NCBI GenBank assembly: GCA_017506865.1 | Contig: JAFCMP010000201.1 | Span: forward strand, 1,076,001-1,140,000 | Length of the DNA: 64,000 nucleotides | Direction: 5' to 3' | DNA from: Tribonema minus | Lineage: Eukaryota; Sar; Xanthophyceae; Tribonematales; Tribonemataceae | Shown here: one piece after another, positions 44,555 to 55,257 of the stretch | Numbering within the stretch: position 1 is the stretch's first letter | Layout of the letters: the number at the start of each line of letters is the position of its first letter | Translations under genes and position numbers: made by a program | The notes under the pieces: model-generated | What the model saw: the letters and a program-made list of their open reading frames with translations, nothing else | The model's database searches: none | What the model was told of the DNA's origin: nothing

Positions 44555-45010
44555 GATCTAACGATCGAATGGTGCTGGAAATGGCGTGCCGATGCACTGC
44601 AAGTGCGGCAAGGGACAGTTTGGCGGACTTCGTGAGAGAGACAACCGCCTCGGCGACAGTGCCACACTGAAGCAGCGTGGCGTCAAGGGTAGGCAACCTC
44701 TTCGGCGACCTCAGCATGTCTCTCCGGGCGCATGACTGCAAGGCCAGCTGCTGCACGTCCAGAGTCCAGAGCGACGTCCAGACTCCAGAGCCATGGACTT
44801 GCAAGCAGCTGGCCTTGATCAGGCACGCCACGGAGAGACATGAGGCCGGCCTTGCTGGCTGTTGCTGATGACTCTATCCTTGACGTCACGCTGCTTCAGG
44901 GTGGCGCTGTCGTCGAGGCCGTTGTCTCTCTCACGAACTCTGCCAAACTGTACCTCGCCGCACTCGCGGTGCATCGCCACGCCATTTTCAGCACCATTCG
45001 ACTGATCGTC
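44555..45010. repeat. Imperfect palindrome, about 220 bp per arm
   Basis: The left arm from CGAATGGTGCTGGAAATGGC through CGTGAGAGAGACAACCGCCT to CAGCGTGGCGTCAAGG matches the reverse complement of about 44875-45005 at roughly 85%. The inner parts (CATGTCTCTCCG, AGGCCAGCTGC, GTCCAGAGTC) also pair, with the centre near 44785. I see no flanking target duplication and no gene in it. Confidence 0.82.
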
Positions 45011-45486
45011 AGAGCACTGGCGCCGAGGTCGGCGTTGTTGCAAGAGGCAGGGTCGAGGCCTGACTCACACACTCTTGGCTGATGCACAAGAATGCAGAAG
45101 TTGGCGTCAACATAGTGGCACCAGCACACCAAAAGCGAGGAACAGGACCGTGAAAACCCATGCTTGCACCGTGTGGAATTGGATGTCATTATTAAGGGCA
45201 TCGTCACATGGAGAGTTACAACTCTCACAGTGTGATCGAAGCGGTGGTTGTCATTGCCGCGCAGAGGCTCACGTGGCAGACGACAATACACCACAAAGCG
45301 GCACCGCCGCCGGCAGAAGTATGTAGCAGTACAGGCAGGAGATAAAAACAAAACTGCGCGGATGCTGTCAAGTATGTGTGCTCCGCCTAAAGTATCATAA
45401 ACGCTAGTGATCACTCGTGAGTGGCACTGTGTGGCCACTGCTGCTGAGTGTGCCGTGTGGCATGCTGCACTTCAAATGTGAAGTGC

Positions 45487-48400
45487 CTATACATCATCCA
45501 CCCATATGCGCTCTGTCAGCCATAAACCATCGTACCGCCCCAGCAGCCAGTTCATACTGGTCCATTCCGCATCACCCTGTACAGACCAGTAAACAATGGC
45601 AAAGAGCAGTAAAAGTGAGCAACGTGAACGTGCACTTTCATAAATACAGCAGCCGAACTTCATTGTTCGGAACAACGTTCATGCATGCATAAGGCGCTTT
45701 ACATCCGGCTGCTTGGCCTTCAAAGAAATGTGCAGTGCTTCTGATGTGGTATGCAGTACAAGCTGGAAGGATGCAACTGGATACTGTGCCATGCGCCCCG
45801 CCTATTTGATGACACACAGGCACCAGCAAGTCAAAAAGACAATGCTTAGTGAGCGATACTTGTTGAGCCATGCCTGTGCAAGCAGGCGTGAGCACTCTGT
45901 ACTGCAATTTGTGATCATTTATAAAACGGCGCAGTGGCTGCAACCCTGCGCTGCACAACACGTCACATGTGCAAAAGCAACAAAAAACGACCGCATTCAC
46001 ATCACTTTCTCGAGTCATAAGCAGGGCAAGTAGGTATTGTAGTACCTGTCGTTTAAGCAACACCACCAGGTCTGCTTCAGAGCCGTCTGCATTCATCTCC
46101 TCGCTGTGAAATGCCATTTCGGACCACTGCGCTATTATTTGATACCAGGGCTCCTCCAGATATGCAGCAAAGTGCGCCGGCGTCACTGCGAAGCATCATC
46201 ATGACATGAAATCAGGCGTGTCAGCAACACCGATTTGTGAGGATCATGCAGTGTATTGTAATCAAATGACTGAGCACGTGCATCATTTGCGTATGTATAC
46301 ATATATGCTACAAAGTATATGCGGTGTGCTTGGGCAGATGTAGCAGGTGTAACAAGAACGGACTAAATCTTACAACGCAGTGCTAATCCTAATCCATTTG
46401 TAGCCGGCAGGAACCAAAGGTGAGTGACTCATCACCAATGATGTCACCCTGAGTCACCTATCAGTGCTCTTGAAGCATGACATATCGAGTTTGTACATCC
46501 ACAGAGTGAGTCATACTCTGAGTATCATCAGACTGGATCCAAGCTGCAGAGCATTAAGCCAAATGCAAAAGAAGTGCGCAAACATGCATGCATCCTCCAC
46601 ACCAAGCCATTGAGCATGGAGGATGACCACAAGCAGCTTGACCAACAGACTGAAGCATACCACGCAGGGGAAATGCTGGTGAACAGCACTTGCCAACAGC
46701 AATGCCTGCAATCTTGCCACCAAGGGGATCAAGCGACTGAAGGCTGTGTGCACAGAAACGTCACTCACATGTGGAGGCAGCATTGTTGGGGCTGCAGAAG
46801 CGAATGGTGAGGGCACACCCTGCATTCCTGTGAGGTATGTCCTTGGCGCGCAGCGCACAGAGGCAGTTCAGGACAACCATCTGCAGTGTTGCGAACAGAA
46901 GAGGAGAGGGGGACACCCCCCAGTGCTGTTGTGAGCGGCAGCGTCTAGGCAAAACTTGCACCGACAATGCCTATCCCTGACCATAACGCTAACCCTAACC
47001 CTAACGATGTCTGGATAACCAGGTACTTTGGTGGAGACGTGTTGATGCGCTTTTGAAGAAGGCAGAAAGGCTGGTTCAGATGCAGTCAACAACGCCCGTG
47101 CTCATTGCTCAAATTGTTGCATTACAAAACGCACAGACCACGACGCACAGCTTACTACTTCAACTACATGCTAGCTGATTCAAGTAGTGCTGCAAGTAAC
47201 CACGCCTGCTGCAGCAGAGTAGGCCGCACGGCCAGTACACTAGTGCAACAGCGCTGCTCTCATCTCACTCTCTTTCAGTCTGAAGCTTCAGGTGCAATCA
47301 TGGTATGGTGGATGATGATGGCAAGTGTGCTATTACTGATGCAATCAATGCAATTACCTAGAGTAGGCTGCACCCATACACTTCTACAAGCAACACGGGG
47401 CTTCATGGCTTGCACACAAATCGTCTCAATGATGATACCCCATGCCACAGGTACGTTTGTCAACGCATACATACCCAGTTACCAAAGTGTCTGGTGCTCA
47501 TAGAACTGTGATCACCACTGCTCAACATCCAATGCATCAAACCGCAGACGCTTGCAAAGACTACAATTTGGCAACAAAGCAATGCTGCCGTGCTGAAACA
47601 AGCTGTTACACGTGCAGGTGCTGCATGTCCAGCAACTTCACAGATGGTACTGTAGCTGTGTAAGGCGAGCACACAGATGACGTGTATCAGTACATGTACC
47701 ACATCAGCGATTGCAGCCCACCGTCCAGGCAGATTCAGCCCAGCAGCCACTATAACGGTAACAAGAACACTCTTGTATACTTAAGTACACACAACTGACC
47801 TTTGGCGAGAGCTCCTCGGATGGGTCCTGCTCCAGCCAGCTGACCAGCTGCACAGGGTCATAGTCCCCAAACCGACAGCCCATGGCCTCATTCGCTGCGT
47901 CAGCCAGCATGTCCGCTATCCTCACGCTAGCGTCCACCCCCCCATCCACCCCGCTCACCGCCCCCCCCGCCGCCCGCGCACTTGGGTCAACTGATTGGTC
48001 ATCCACCCATAGTCTGTCGATGAGCCAGCAACCGTGCTCCCTTGACATCTGCAAGTTCACTGTGCTCCAAGTGCTGTCGCCGGTGCGGCGCACGAGAACG
48101 GCTTGGTAGGCGCTGTCCGCCGCATCCGCGGTGGGAGCGTCGCCGTTGGTGGAAGTGGAAGTTGAAGTTGGGTCTATGGAAGCGCTCAGGCTGAGGCCCC
48201 CGCCTCTGGTGTCCATTTCGTCCCATTCCGCCAGTATTCTGTGAGGCACCAGCAGTTGTGAGTTTGCCATGCTACGGTCAGGAACTCCGAGGCAGGCGAA
48301 CAAAGTTGAAGTGGACAGCGCCATGCAAGCCAGGCCAGGAAATACAACTGCAATTTGAAACTTCACCTCTGCTGAGGGTGATGGTAGACTACGTGTCACA

Positions 48401-50034
48401 GCAAGCAATGATATAACTATCAGTTTGCCCTACGCCTCATCCTCCCTGAACCCTAACCCTAGCCCAAACCTACCAAAGATGGTGAAAAGTTCCAGGTCCA
48501 AAAGAGCCAAGTTGTACAGCTAGGACCTGACTGCCGCGCAGCGCCTGCTATGTAGCATACCTACATACCTGTAGAATGGTAGCGCTGGGTCGGACAGGTA
48601 CCGCCGCATCTGGTGGGGGGTGAGGCTCGAGGCAGGGTTTGTGCTGGAGCTGCACAGCAGGAGAACACAAATCATGATGTGAGCACAAAAGTCTCATCAG
48701 ACGCAGATTGGAGTGTCACTGGCAGGTGATCATTGGCAATATGCTCTGAATGTTGCAATGCGCACACACTTGAACACGATGCTGTTGGCGCACCACATCA
48801 GCGCATGGTTTGGCCGTATGAGAGGCTGCATAATTGAAGGGCACAGGTGTCAACAAAAGTAATGGACAGTGTCAGCTATCAGTGGCGGGAACACGGCAGT
48901 CATGTGCAAAAGCGGCATCTGATACCTACATGCAGCTGCAGCAGGCAGCATGCACCAACAAACCAGCGGCGAAAGCACACACATCAGCTCATGACTACGA
49001 GAAATGCGATTATATAAGTTTATCATGCTTGTAAGCAGTTGCAGAGGGCCTGCTGAGGTGCTCTAGCGTAACAGTTGAAATTAATTTTGACACGTTGATA
49101 TCGTACGCATGCATACTCTTCACCTGAAGCGTATGGCCACTTCACAGCCATGGTCGGTGTAGGGCTCATTGGAATGGCGGAGAGCCGTGAGCACTGTTGC
49201 AGCCACATAATCTGGGCTCATAAGAGGATTTGGCGTGAGGCGTGTGCTGGAACGCCACTTTTCCTGTGCGGCTGCTGTTGTTGCTGCCCAGTCCTCAAGG
49301 CTGATGCCCGCTGGAGGGCTTTGAGGGTGCCGCGATAGCACATCTGCACACGATCAGGACATTCGTTGCAACAGTACAGGAAGGGATAAACATAAAGTGT
49401 ACCTGCGGGGTGGCCTATGAGGAAGTGGTGCTCAAGATCTGAATTAACATACGCCAGCAGAGCTGCAACGGGCTTATGGCAGCAGAAGGCATGGAAGAGA
49501 GCTTGCTATGACGCATTCCCACATGGCAACATGTGGCCCGGAGCTTGTACACTTCCTCAATTGTGTTGTGAAACCAGAAAAGTTCTTGCATTGATGGATC
49601 TTGATTGTTCGTGATTGGATGCCTACACTCAATGCACAATGGACGCGTCACTCAACCGCCAGATAGCTAGCTCCCTGACTGAGCCACGATAGCTAAGAAT
49701 CCTCGCACACAACGGGCTCTGTACGCAAGATATCCATAAGCTTCCATGTTAAGGCAGGCTAAATCAACTCACCTGGGATGAGATCCTCCTCCTTGTCTTG
49801 ACCCCCGCCTTCAGCATAGGTCATGATCAGCACCCTGGCCCTCTTCAGCGAATGAGGTCGCGTCCATCGGCTGCTACTGCAGGAAGGCGCCGCGGCGACA
49901 GGGCTTGCCGAGCCAGAGGGCGTGCGCCACCGCGACGCTGCCGATACCATCTGCGCATGCTGAGTGATCACAAGGCCCTCGCATCTGAGCGCCAATAGCA
50001 GCGCCGCGACACTGCTCCAGCCCCTTTCCGGCAT
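45487..50034 (-). CDS. Protein with a tandem-duplicated DUF4864-like domain
   Basis: Six exons: 50034-49773, 49343-49124, 48649-48569, 48238 to about 47793, 46185-46046, 45576-45487. Phases agree throughout if the fourth exon ends at 47793 (T before GTGTGT); the nearby GTCAGT at 47799 would break frame. The product is 412 residues. The same domain occurs twice: LTPHQMRRYLSDPALPFYRI to CWLIDRLWVDD (about 110-268) and LTPAHFAAYLEEPWYQII to LWLTERIWVDD (about 290-412). The layout resembles the DUF4864 family of unknown function; that name is tentative. The N-terminus has a hydrophobic stretch (SSVAALLLAL), then a Ser/Arg-rich region, so an organelle address is likely. An in-frame ATG at 50166 is an alternative start. 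Confidence 0.72.
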
Positions 50035-50305
50035 GCTGATTGCGCCCGCCTCTCCAACTGCGCACACGCTTTCCAACTTCAAGCGGTCCCCTTCTAGGTC
50101 TAGGGTTTGTGAGCCCCCCCCGAAGCAAGCCCCTTGATCCAATTGCAACTCGGAAAAAAAAAACATTTTTTACCACTCGCGGAGGAAGGAGCGTTAGCGA
50201 GCCAAAGACACGGGGAGTAGACCTGGCGCCGTGACGAGCCTTGCACCATCCATCTCTAACGGGAGGACTGCTGCAACGCGGCGGCGAGGCCTTAGCGCTG
50301 CGGTC
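50035..50305. promoter_or_regulatory. Divergent promoter region
   Basis: About 270 bp separate the start codons of the minus-strand duplicated-domain gene and the plus-strand PEBA-like gene, so both promoters must lie here or overlap the first exons. The stretch has an A run (50154-50163), a C run (50116-50123) and TAGGTCTAGGGTTT near 50095. No TATA box is clear. Shared regulation is inference from the layout. Confidence 0.5.
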
Positions 50306-51642
50306 ATGAGCGGCTTTGCCCCCTGCCCTGCACATGCTGGTGGCCTTCGCAAACCCCGTGGCGTGGCGAAGCTGGTGACGGCTGTTTGCGTGGCCAGCGC
50401 GCTGCAGACTGCTGCTGGCTTCACTGGCATGCGCAGGGCATCGTTTGGCCGGTCCACAGCCCCTGTCTGCGCAACAACGCAGGTTCACTCAGCACGACAT
50501 GCTTGCCAAGTCAGCTCAGGGGTTACCAGACGGCGTGCGCCCTCGCGGTCGGCGGCATTGACGATGGTGAGTCAGCATGGGCAGGACGGATGTTGCAAAA
50601 CACCGAATGGCAAGCATTGTATCTATGGTGGTGACATGGATGCGGATTTTGGATGCGATCCCAACATTCGTTCTCGAGATCAACTCGCTGATTGATGCCC
50701 CAATACCCTATCTCATTACAGGTTGCAACAGAGGTGCGCCCGGCGGCTGTATCTGCAGCACGGCAGGAACAACAGCAGCAAGATGCCGCCTCAGCCGAGG
50801 CGTTCTTGCCCTGGATCGAGTCCTGCGCCGGCGCCGAACACCCTCTTCTCTACATGCCCTTCATGGACTATAGCCTCGAGCAGCTGGTGTCTCAACTCGA
50901 GCTCCAGCCCACGCCCATGGACGAGGAGATGGCTCTCCAGCACTCTTTGCACCCGGCAAAGCCAGGGCGGATCGCCAGCCTGCTCTTCAATGGTCCGTTA
51001 ATCCGCAAGGCGAGGCTCACCTACTTCGACGCCGGACCTGCCGTCCAGGTGTTCAACATGGTGGTCTACCCCGACCCATCCATCGACGCCCCCATACTCG
51101 GCGTAGACCTGATCGCCTTCGGCAAGAAGCACCTGGCAGGCATCGACTTCCAGCCCCTCCACGCCGACGCGGGCTACGCCGACCGATACCTGAGCACCCT
51201 GGGGGACATCAAGGCACGCTACCCCGACCTGAGCCAGACCATGTCTGCGCGCTTCTACGACAGCGCGCGCTTCTTCTCGCCGCACATGCTCTTTGCGCGC
51301 TTCGAGGACCGGGACCTGGTCCCCTCGCAGCTCTTCCCGGCGTTCAGCGAGTACCTGAGCGAGTACGTGGAGATGCTCAGCAAGGCGCCGCGCGTGTCCA
51401 CGCCGGAGTTCAGGGACGCGGTGCTGGAGCGTCACACGGCGTACGACCAGTACAATGCGGAGCGCGACCCCGCTCACGGGCTGTTTGTCCAGTACTTTGG
51501 CCACGAGTGGTCGGAGAAGTTCATGGACGACTTCCTGTTTGAGCTCAGCACGCGGCCGGAGGAGGGGTACCCCAAGGTGGAGCACGGGCCGCCGCAGGCA
51601 AAACCGCAGCAGCCGGCGCAAGCAGCAGCAGCAACCGCTTGA
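50306..51642 (+). CDS. PEBA: Plastid 15,16-dihydrobiliverdin:ferredoxin oxidoreductase (PebA-like)
   Basis: Ferredoxin-dependent bilin reductase; PebA reduces biliverdin IXalpha to 15,16-dihydrobiliverdin in the plastid, which PebB turns into phycoerythrobilin. Exon 1 is 50306-50566, exon 2 is 50722-51642; the GTGAGT...CAG intron joins in phase 0, giving 393 residues. Residues 1-87 form a leader: a hydrophobic core (VAKLVTAVCVASALQ, 20-34), then AAGF with Phe39 and an Arg/Ser-rich transit part. The core reads FDAGPAVQVFN, ILGVDLIAFGKK with a conserved Asp at 216, IDFQPL, YADRYL, RYPDL, AERDPAHGLF and FMDDFLF (Asp356/357). This agrees with PebA better than with PebB, PcyA or HY2. The C-terminus ends in a Gln/Ala tail. 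The frame is intact. Confidence 0.85.
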
Positions 51643-52391
51643 GAGCAGGGGTATAGGGCGGTACCCCTGCTTGGGAGGGGCTAGGTATGCGATGTGGCTA
51701 GTGTGGTTGCTTGCGTCTCTGTTTGTAAAGGGGTGGCTGGATTGCCAGCGCGCTCGGAGTAGCGGATTGCGGCCGCAGCTGCGGTTTTTGCTCTTACGCC
51801 GATCGCTTTACTCTCATTTAGTGTGGTGGACCTGTGCAAGACAAGTGTAATTACACACATTGTGGCAGTCGATACATTGCGAGAGACGCAGATCAAGAGA
51901 GCCAACGCGCGCAAGAGATGATAGCGGTACATGTACAATTTTATAAACATGCACAGGGAGGCACACACCATGTGCATCACCTACACATAAAAATCACCGT
52001 TCAATGAGCTTTGCCTCTTCTGTTTGGTGTTGTGGCTTGCCTACTCGGGTACGCTGTGTGCTGGGTGACTATATTGTGAAGGGGTACTTGCTCTGTGTCC
52101 TGCTCATTGTGCTGCGCAATGTGCGCGCAGTGCATGCCTTGCCGTTGCTGGCAACGATTTGGTCAAGAGGTACATACATGACTGACTACGATAGATCTTG
52201 CTGGCTTGTTGCTACATAAACCTATTCTCCATGCATCAGGCTTATGATAGGGGCTATCATTGAGTGTGTATGTTGGCATCTGCGTGTGTGTTAGTACTCA
52301 TCCTGAATGTCAGCACTGTTGTTGAGCTGTTGTGGGCAATTTCGTAATCATCTTCCCTGTTGAAGTTTAGAGCACTTGTCTCCAGTGCCTA

Positions 52392-52562
52392 GGATCCTCG
52401 CAAAGTGCTTTCCGTCGTTTCCTGGCTAGCTTTGGCCAGTTTTGTCAAGTGCAAGCAAGGGCACCAGCTGCAATCGGATCCTCGCATAGTGCTTTCCGTC
52501 GTTTCCTTACTAGCTTTGGCCAGTTTTGTCAAGTGCAAGCAAGGGCACCAGCTGCAATCGGC
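52392..52562. repeat. 84-bp tandem duplication
   Basis: Two units start GGATCCTCGC at 52392 and 52476 and run through GCTTTCCGTCGTTTCC, TTTGTCAAGTGCAAGCAAGG to CAATCGG. They differ at only a few positions, so the event is recent. Intergenic. Confidence 0.9.
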
Positions 52563-53675
52563 CACGTGTTTTTGGTATCACTTGATGATTTGCATGCGTG
52601 CATGTAGTGCCTCTGCTCCCTTGCACGGGCACCTCTGAGACTACATCCTTTTTGCGAACTGCATGTATGCTCCTGCGTTGAGCTCCTTTTTTTGAAGCAG
52701 TGATTGAAAACGCATGCACGTGTGCTCTTCACAAGGTTACTCTGTTGTACCTGAAGCATCGGCGTCGTGAGCCAATCAAAGATGTGCCACATGGGCTTTG
52801 TGAGTCAATGAATGATGTCACATCTGCAACAGCTACATATGTTGGACTGCATTGCCTTCATTTTTCAACAAGAACGGTGATCTGCCATTTACCTGGCTAT
52901 GTACATATCGACATGGCAGCAGCAAGCATGGAGAACATCTGTACTTTTATTATATTCCACTTGTGGCTGTGGAAATGCCATCTGTACTTGCCAGGCTCAT
53001 GTGCATGTGCATGTGCAGATTTCTGACTCTCAAGCCCCAACTCTACTCCTTATTCTCCACTTTGAAGGCTTCTGTTCTCACCGTCACACAACATGCTGCT
53101 AAACACTTCCATCGGCTAAAGCGAACGAATCAACATTGCGTGCACGAGCAAGCTCAGTTGAAGCGCTTAAAACAATCTGTGGTGAATTTCATTTGTGCTT
53201 GAGTTGACTGCAGTGCGCACTTGGGTCTGGGTTTGACCGAATGCACCCTACAAATCCAGTCATGCGCATTTGTCGGTTTTGCCAGTTCATTGTTGACTGT
53301 CAAGATCCAGTCAGGAATATCACAGAGGTGTGTGTCGCATGGTTTTTCTGCTGTAGTCTGCATTTGGAGCACTTGCGCATCCTGGCCCCTCTGCTTGTGC
53401 GTTGTTGTGACAGAGAGACTAGACTTCATTGAATGCACAGCAACGGAGTATGCAGTGTTCAAGATACCAACACAGCTTCTGAAATGCATTGCACGAACTC
53501 ATCAGGTCACCTCATACAGATCACAACATACAGTCACCATGACAAAGCTAGCAGCAGTGCACACATGCTCAACCCATGTATTGGCGGTTCCCGGTGCCTG
53601 ACCAGGTCTGAACTTTCACAATTGCAAAATGTGAGAGAGCACGCCTGATGCAAATGCACAACAAAGAAGTCACTA

Positions 53676-53711
53676 CATGTACTTTTTATTAATTCTCGCT
53701 CAGGGCGCGAA
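53676..53711 (-). repeat. Dispersed short repeat, copy 1
   Basis: On the minus strand it reads CGCGCCCTGAGCGAGAAT then TAATAAAAAGTAC. Related copies are at about 55988-56018 (minus) and 36921-36958 (plus). Copy 1 lies about 330 bp past the stop of the CRAL-TRIO gene on the same strand, so it could be part of a 3' UTR with a poly(A)-like AATAAA. Confidence 0.6.
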
Positions 53712-54033
53712 AAAGCCCAGATGATTGGCATCTAGCTGTAAGGAATCTACATGTCGTATGCAAGGCTGGAGACAGGCGCAGCATATGCATTCAGCATGCC
53801 TCAGCACGCACACAGCTTGCCTAGCATGTTGGGCATGACAGTGCACGCATCATGCATTCATACAGACCATTGAGCACATTGCAAGCGGCCAGCAAGCATA
53901 GGGCAACAGCGCGCAACTGACTATGCCAGATATTTACATTCATTTGCTCGCTGTGTGATGCACAAGTGAAGGGAAGGGAAAGGGTAGGATCGACGCAGGG
54001 ATGGGAGACTTGTTCTCCACTTCCACAAATCTA

Positions 54034-55086
54034 CTAGGCCTCGGTCTGTTCGGTGACGTGGTTCAAGTGCACGCAAGCAGGCAGTGTCTGCATAAAGTCA
54101 AACGTGCGGTCACCGCCGTAGTCAACCTCGAGCGTGCTCAAATCGATGGTCTGCGCCAGCGTGGTCCTCAGGCACTGACGCTTGGAGTTGGGAGAACCGT
54201 GCCCCCGCACGAACACTATCTTGTTGCGCGTGTTAGCCTCTAGAAGGGGGCGAACGACGCGCCACGTGAGCGCGAACGCGGTGCCCGGATTTACGACGTA
54301 CAGGCGGTGGAGGCGCGAGGGGTAGTGCCGCATCAGCACGTTGACTGCCTCTCTGACGGCTGCTAGCCGCGGCATCTGCCCCGCGTCCCCGGTATCGCAG
54401 TTGAACAGTACGCAAAACGAGGCCAGGGCTCTCTGCTCCTGAGGCACGCGCAACAAGGCTCTTTCTAGGTTGTAGACCATATACTCGATGAAGTCTTCGG
54501 TGGTCTCTGTTCCTTTGAAGCGGGCCAGGCGGAACATGACGAGCGGATGGTCCCCGCTTGCATCAAAACCGTCTACGTAAATGGACCCAGTGCACAGATT
54601 GGTCTGAAGGGCGGGCGAGAGCAGTGTTTCCGCAGCCAGCTTCGGCACCTTCAAATTCCGACGCCACTCCAGCGTGTCCCGGATATATTCGGAAATCGGC
54701 TTGCTGCGGACACACTCCCGCCATCCTGCTGCGTCCAGGTAGCGCCAGCACAGGGCCTCGTCGGGTGGGAAGCTGACGCCCGCCTGCTCGAAGAGGTCCA
54801 CAGGCACTTCCTGAAGCTGCCGCAGAGTTGACTGAATCATGGCATGCTGGTCCTCGGAGAGCTGTACGCCAAATCGCACGCTTCCTCCTGGGGACCGTAC
54901 CAGCCGTGGAGAGGGCGGGGGGCTGCTGACAGGCGTGCGGTATGCTTGACTACTGTCGCTGTCGGAAGAGGTGGGCGAGCTGACAGCAGCAGAAACAGCA
55001 AGAGGGGAGGAAGACACTGCTTCCGCGGGCAGTTGCGATGCCAGGGCTGCCATGAGAAGTACTGCTGGTAGCCTCAGCAGGATCAT
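54034..55086 (-). CDS. CRAL-TRIO (Sec14-like) lipid-binding protein with signal peptide
   Basis: Single-exon gene of 350 residues; the first ATG is at 55084-55086. CRAL-TRIO proteins bind phosphoinositides or other hydrophobic ligands and move them between membranes. The N-terminus MILLRLPAVLLMAALAS is a clear signal-peptide core, followed by a Ser/Pro-rich linker (about 25-85). DTLEWRRNL (about 150) fits the CRAL-TRIO N-terminal helix. The lipid-binding domain then shows GDHPLVMFRLARF, FIEYMVYNLERAL, YPSRLHRLYVVNPGTAFALT, VRPLLEANTRNKIVFV and LEVDYGG. Most family members are cytosolic, so entry to the secretory route or the plastid is unusual. The gene converges on the PEBA-like gene. Ligand unknown. 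Confidence 0.85.
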   Translation of the reverse strand: MILLRLPAVLLMAALASQLPAEAVSSSPLAVSAAVSSPTSSDSDSSQAYRTPVSSPPPSPRLVRSPGGSVRFGVQLSEDQHAMIQSTLRQLQEVPVDLFEQAGVSFPPDEALCWRYLDAAGWRECVRSKPISEYIRDTLEWRRNLKVPKLAAETLLSPALQTNLCTGSIYVDGFDASGDHPLVMFRLARFKGTETTEDFIEYMVYNLERALLRVPQEQRALASFCVLFNCDTGDAGQMPRLAAVREAVNVLMRHYPSRLHRLYVVNPGTAFALTWRVVRPLLEANTRNKIVFVRGHGSPNSKRQCLRTTLAQTIDLSTLEVDYGGDRTFDFMQTLPACVHLNHVTEQTEA

Positions 55087-55257
55087 GCAGTGGTCACAGC
55101 TGTGCTCGCCGTCGAAAACTGTCACTGCAGAAGGTTCTTACCCCCCAGCTGTTAGGTCAGGTCAGTTGAACTCGAATGTGACCCTTTTTAGCATGTAGCC
55201 ACTACTACAACCTTGGGGTAAGCTACAACAGCTCTCTAGAAACAGCACTGCTGAGAT

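Larger units (their letters stand above)
51643..54033. other. Intergenic region without a recognised gene
   Basis: It holds the 3' flanks of the PEBA-like gene (plus) and the CRAL-TRIO gene (minus), which converge here. The longest open frames (such as 53221-53601) are Cys/Ser-rich without family motifs. A perfect-looking tandem duplication and a dispersed 3' repeat are listed separately. Confidence 0.6.

Noticed and set aside
44255..45082. Plus-strand frames over the large palindrome
   Set aside because: Both strands are open because of the inverted repeat; none has a recognisable domain.
50998..51621. 207-codon minus-strand frame
   Set aside because: Antisense shadow of the PEBA-like exon, which has clear family motifs on the plus strand.
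50692..51642. Calling the bilin reductase PebB, PcyA or HY2
   Set aside because: The order FDAG...VQV, GVDL, DFQPL, DRY and AERDPAHGLF fits PebA better; PebB usually has GGDL and LDLQPA-like forms.
53221..53601. 126-codon intergenic frame
   Set aside because: Cys/Ser/Thr-rich sequence without motifs or splice context.
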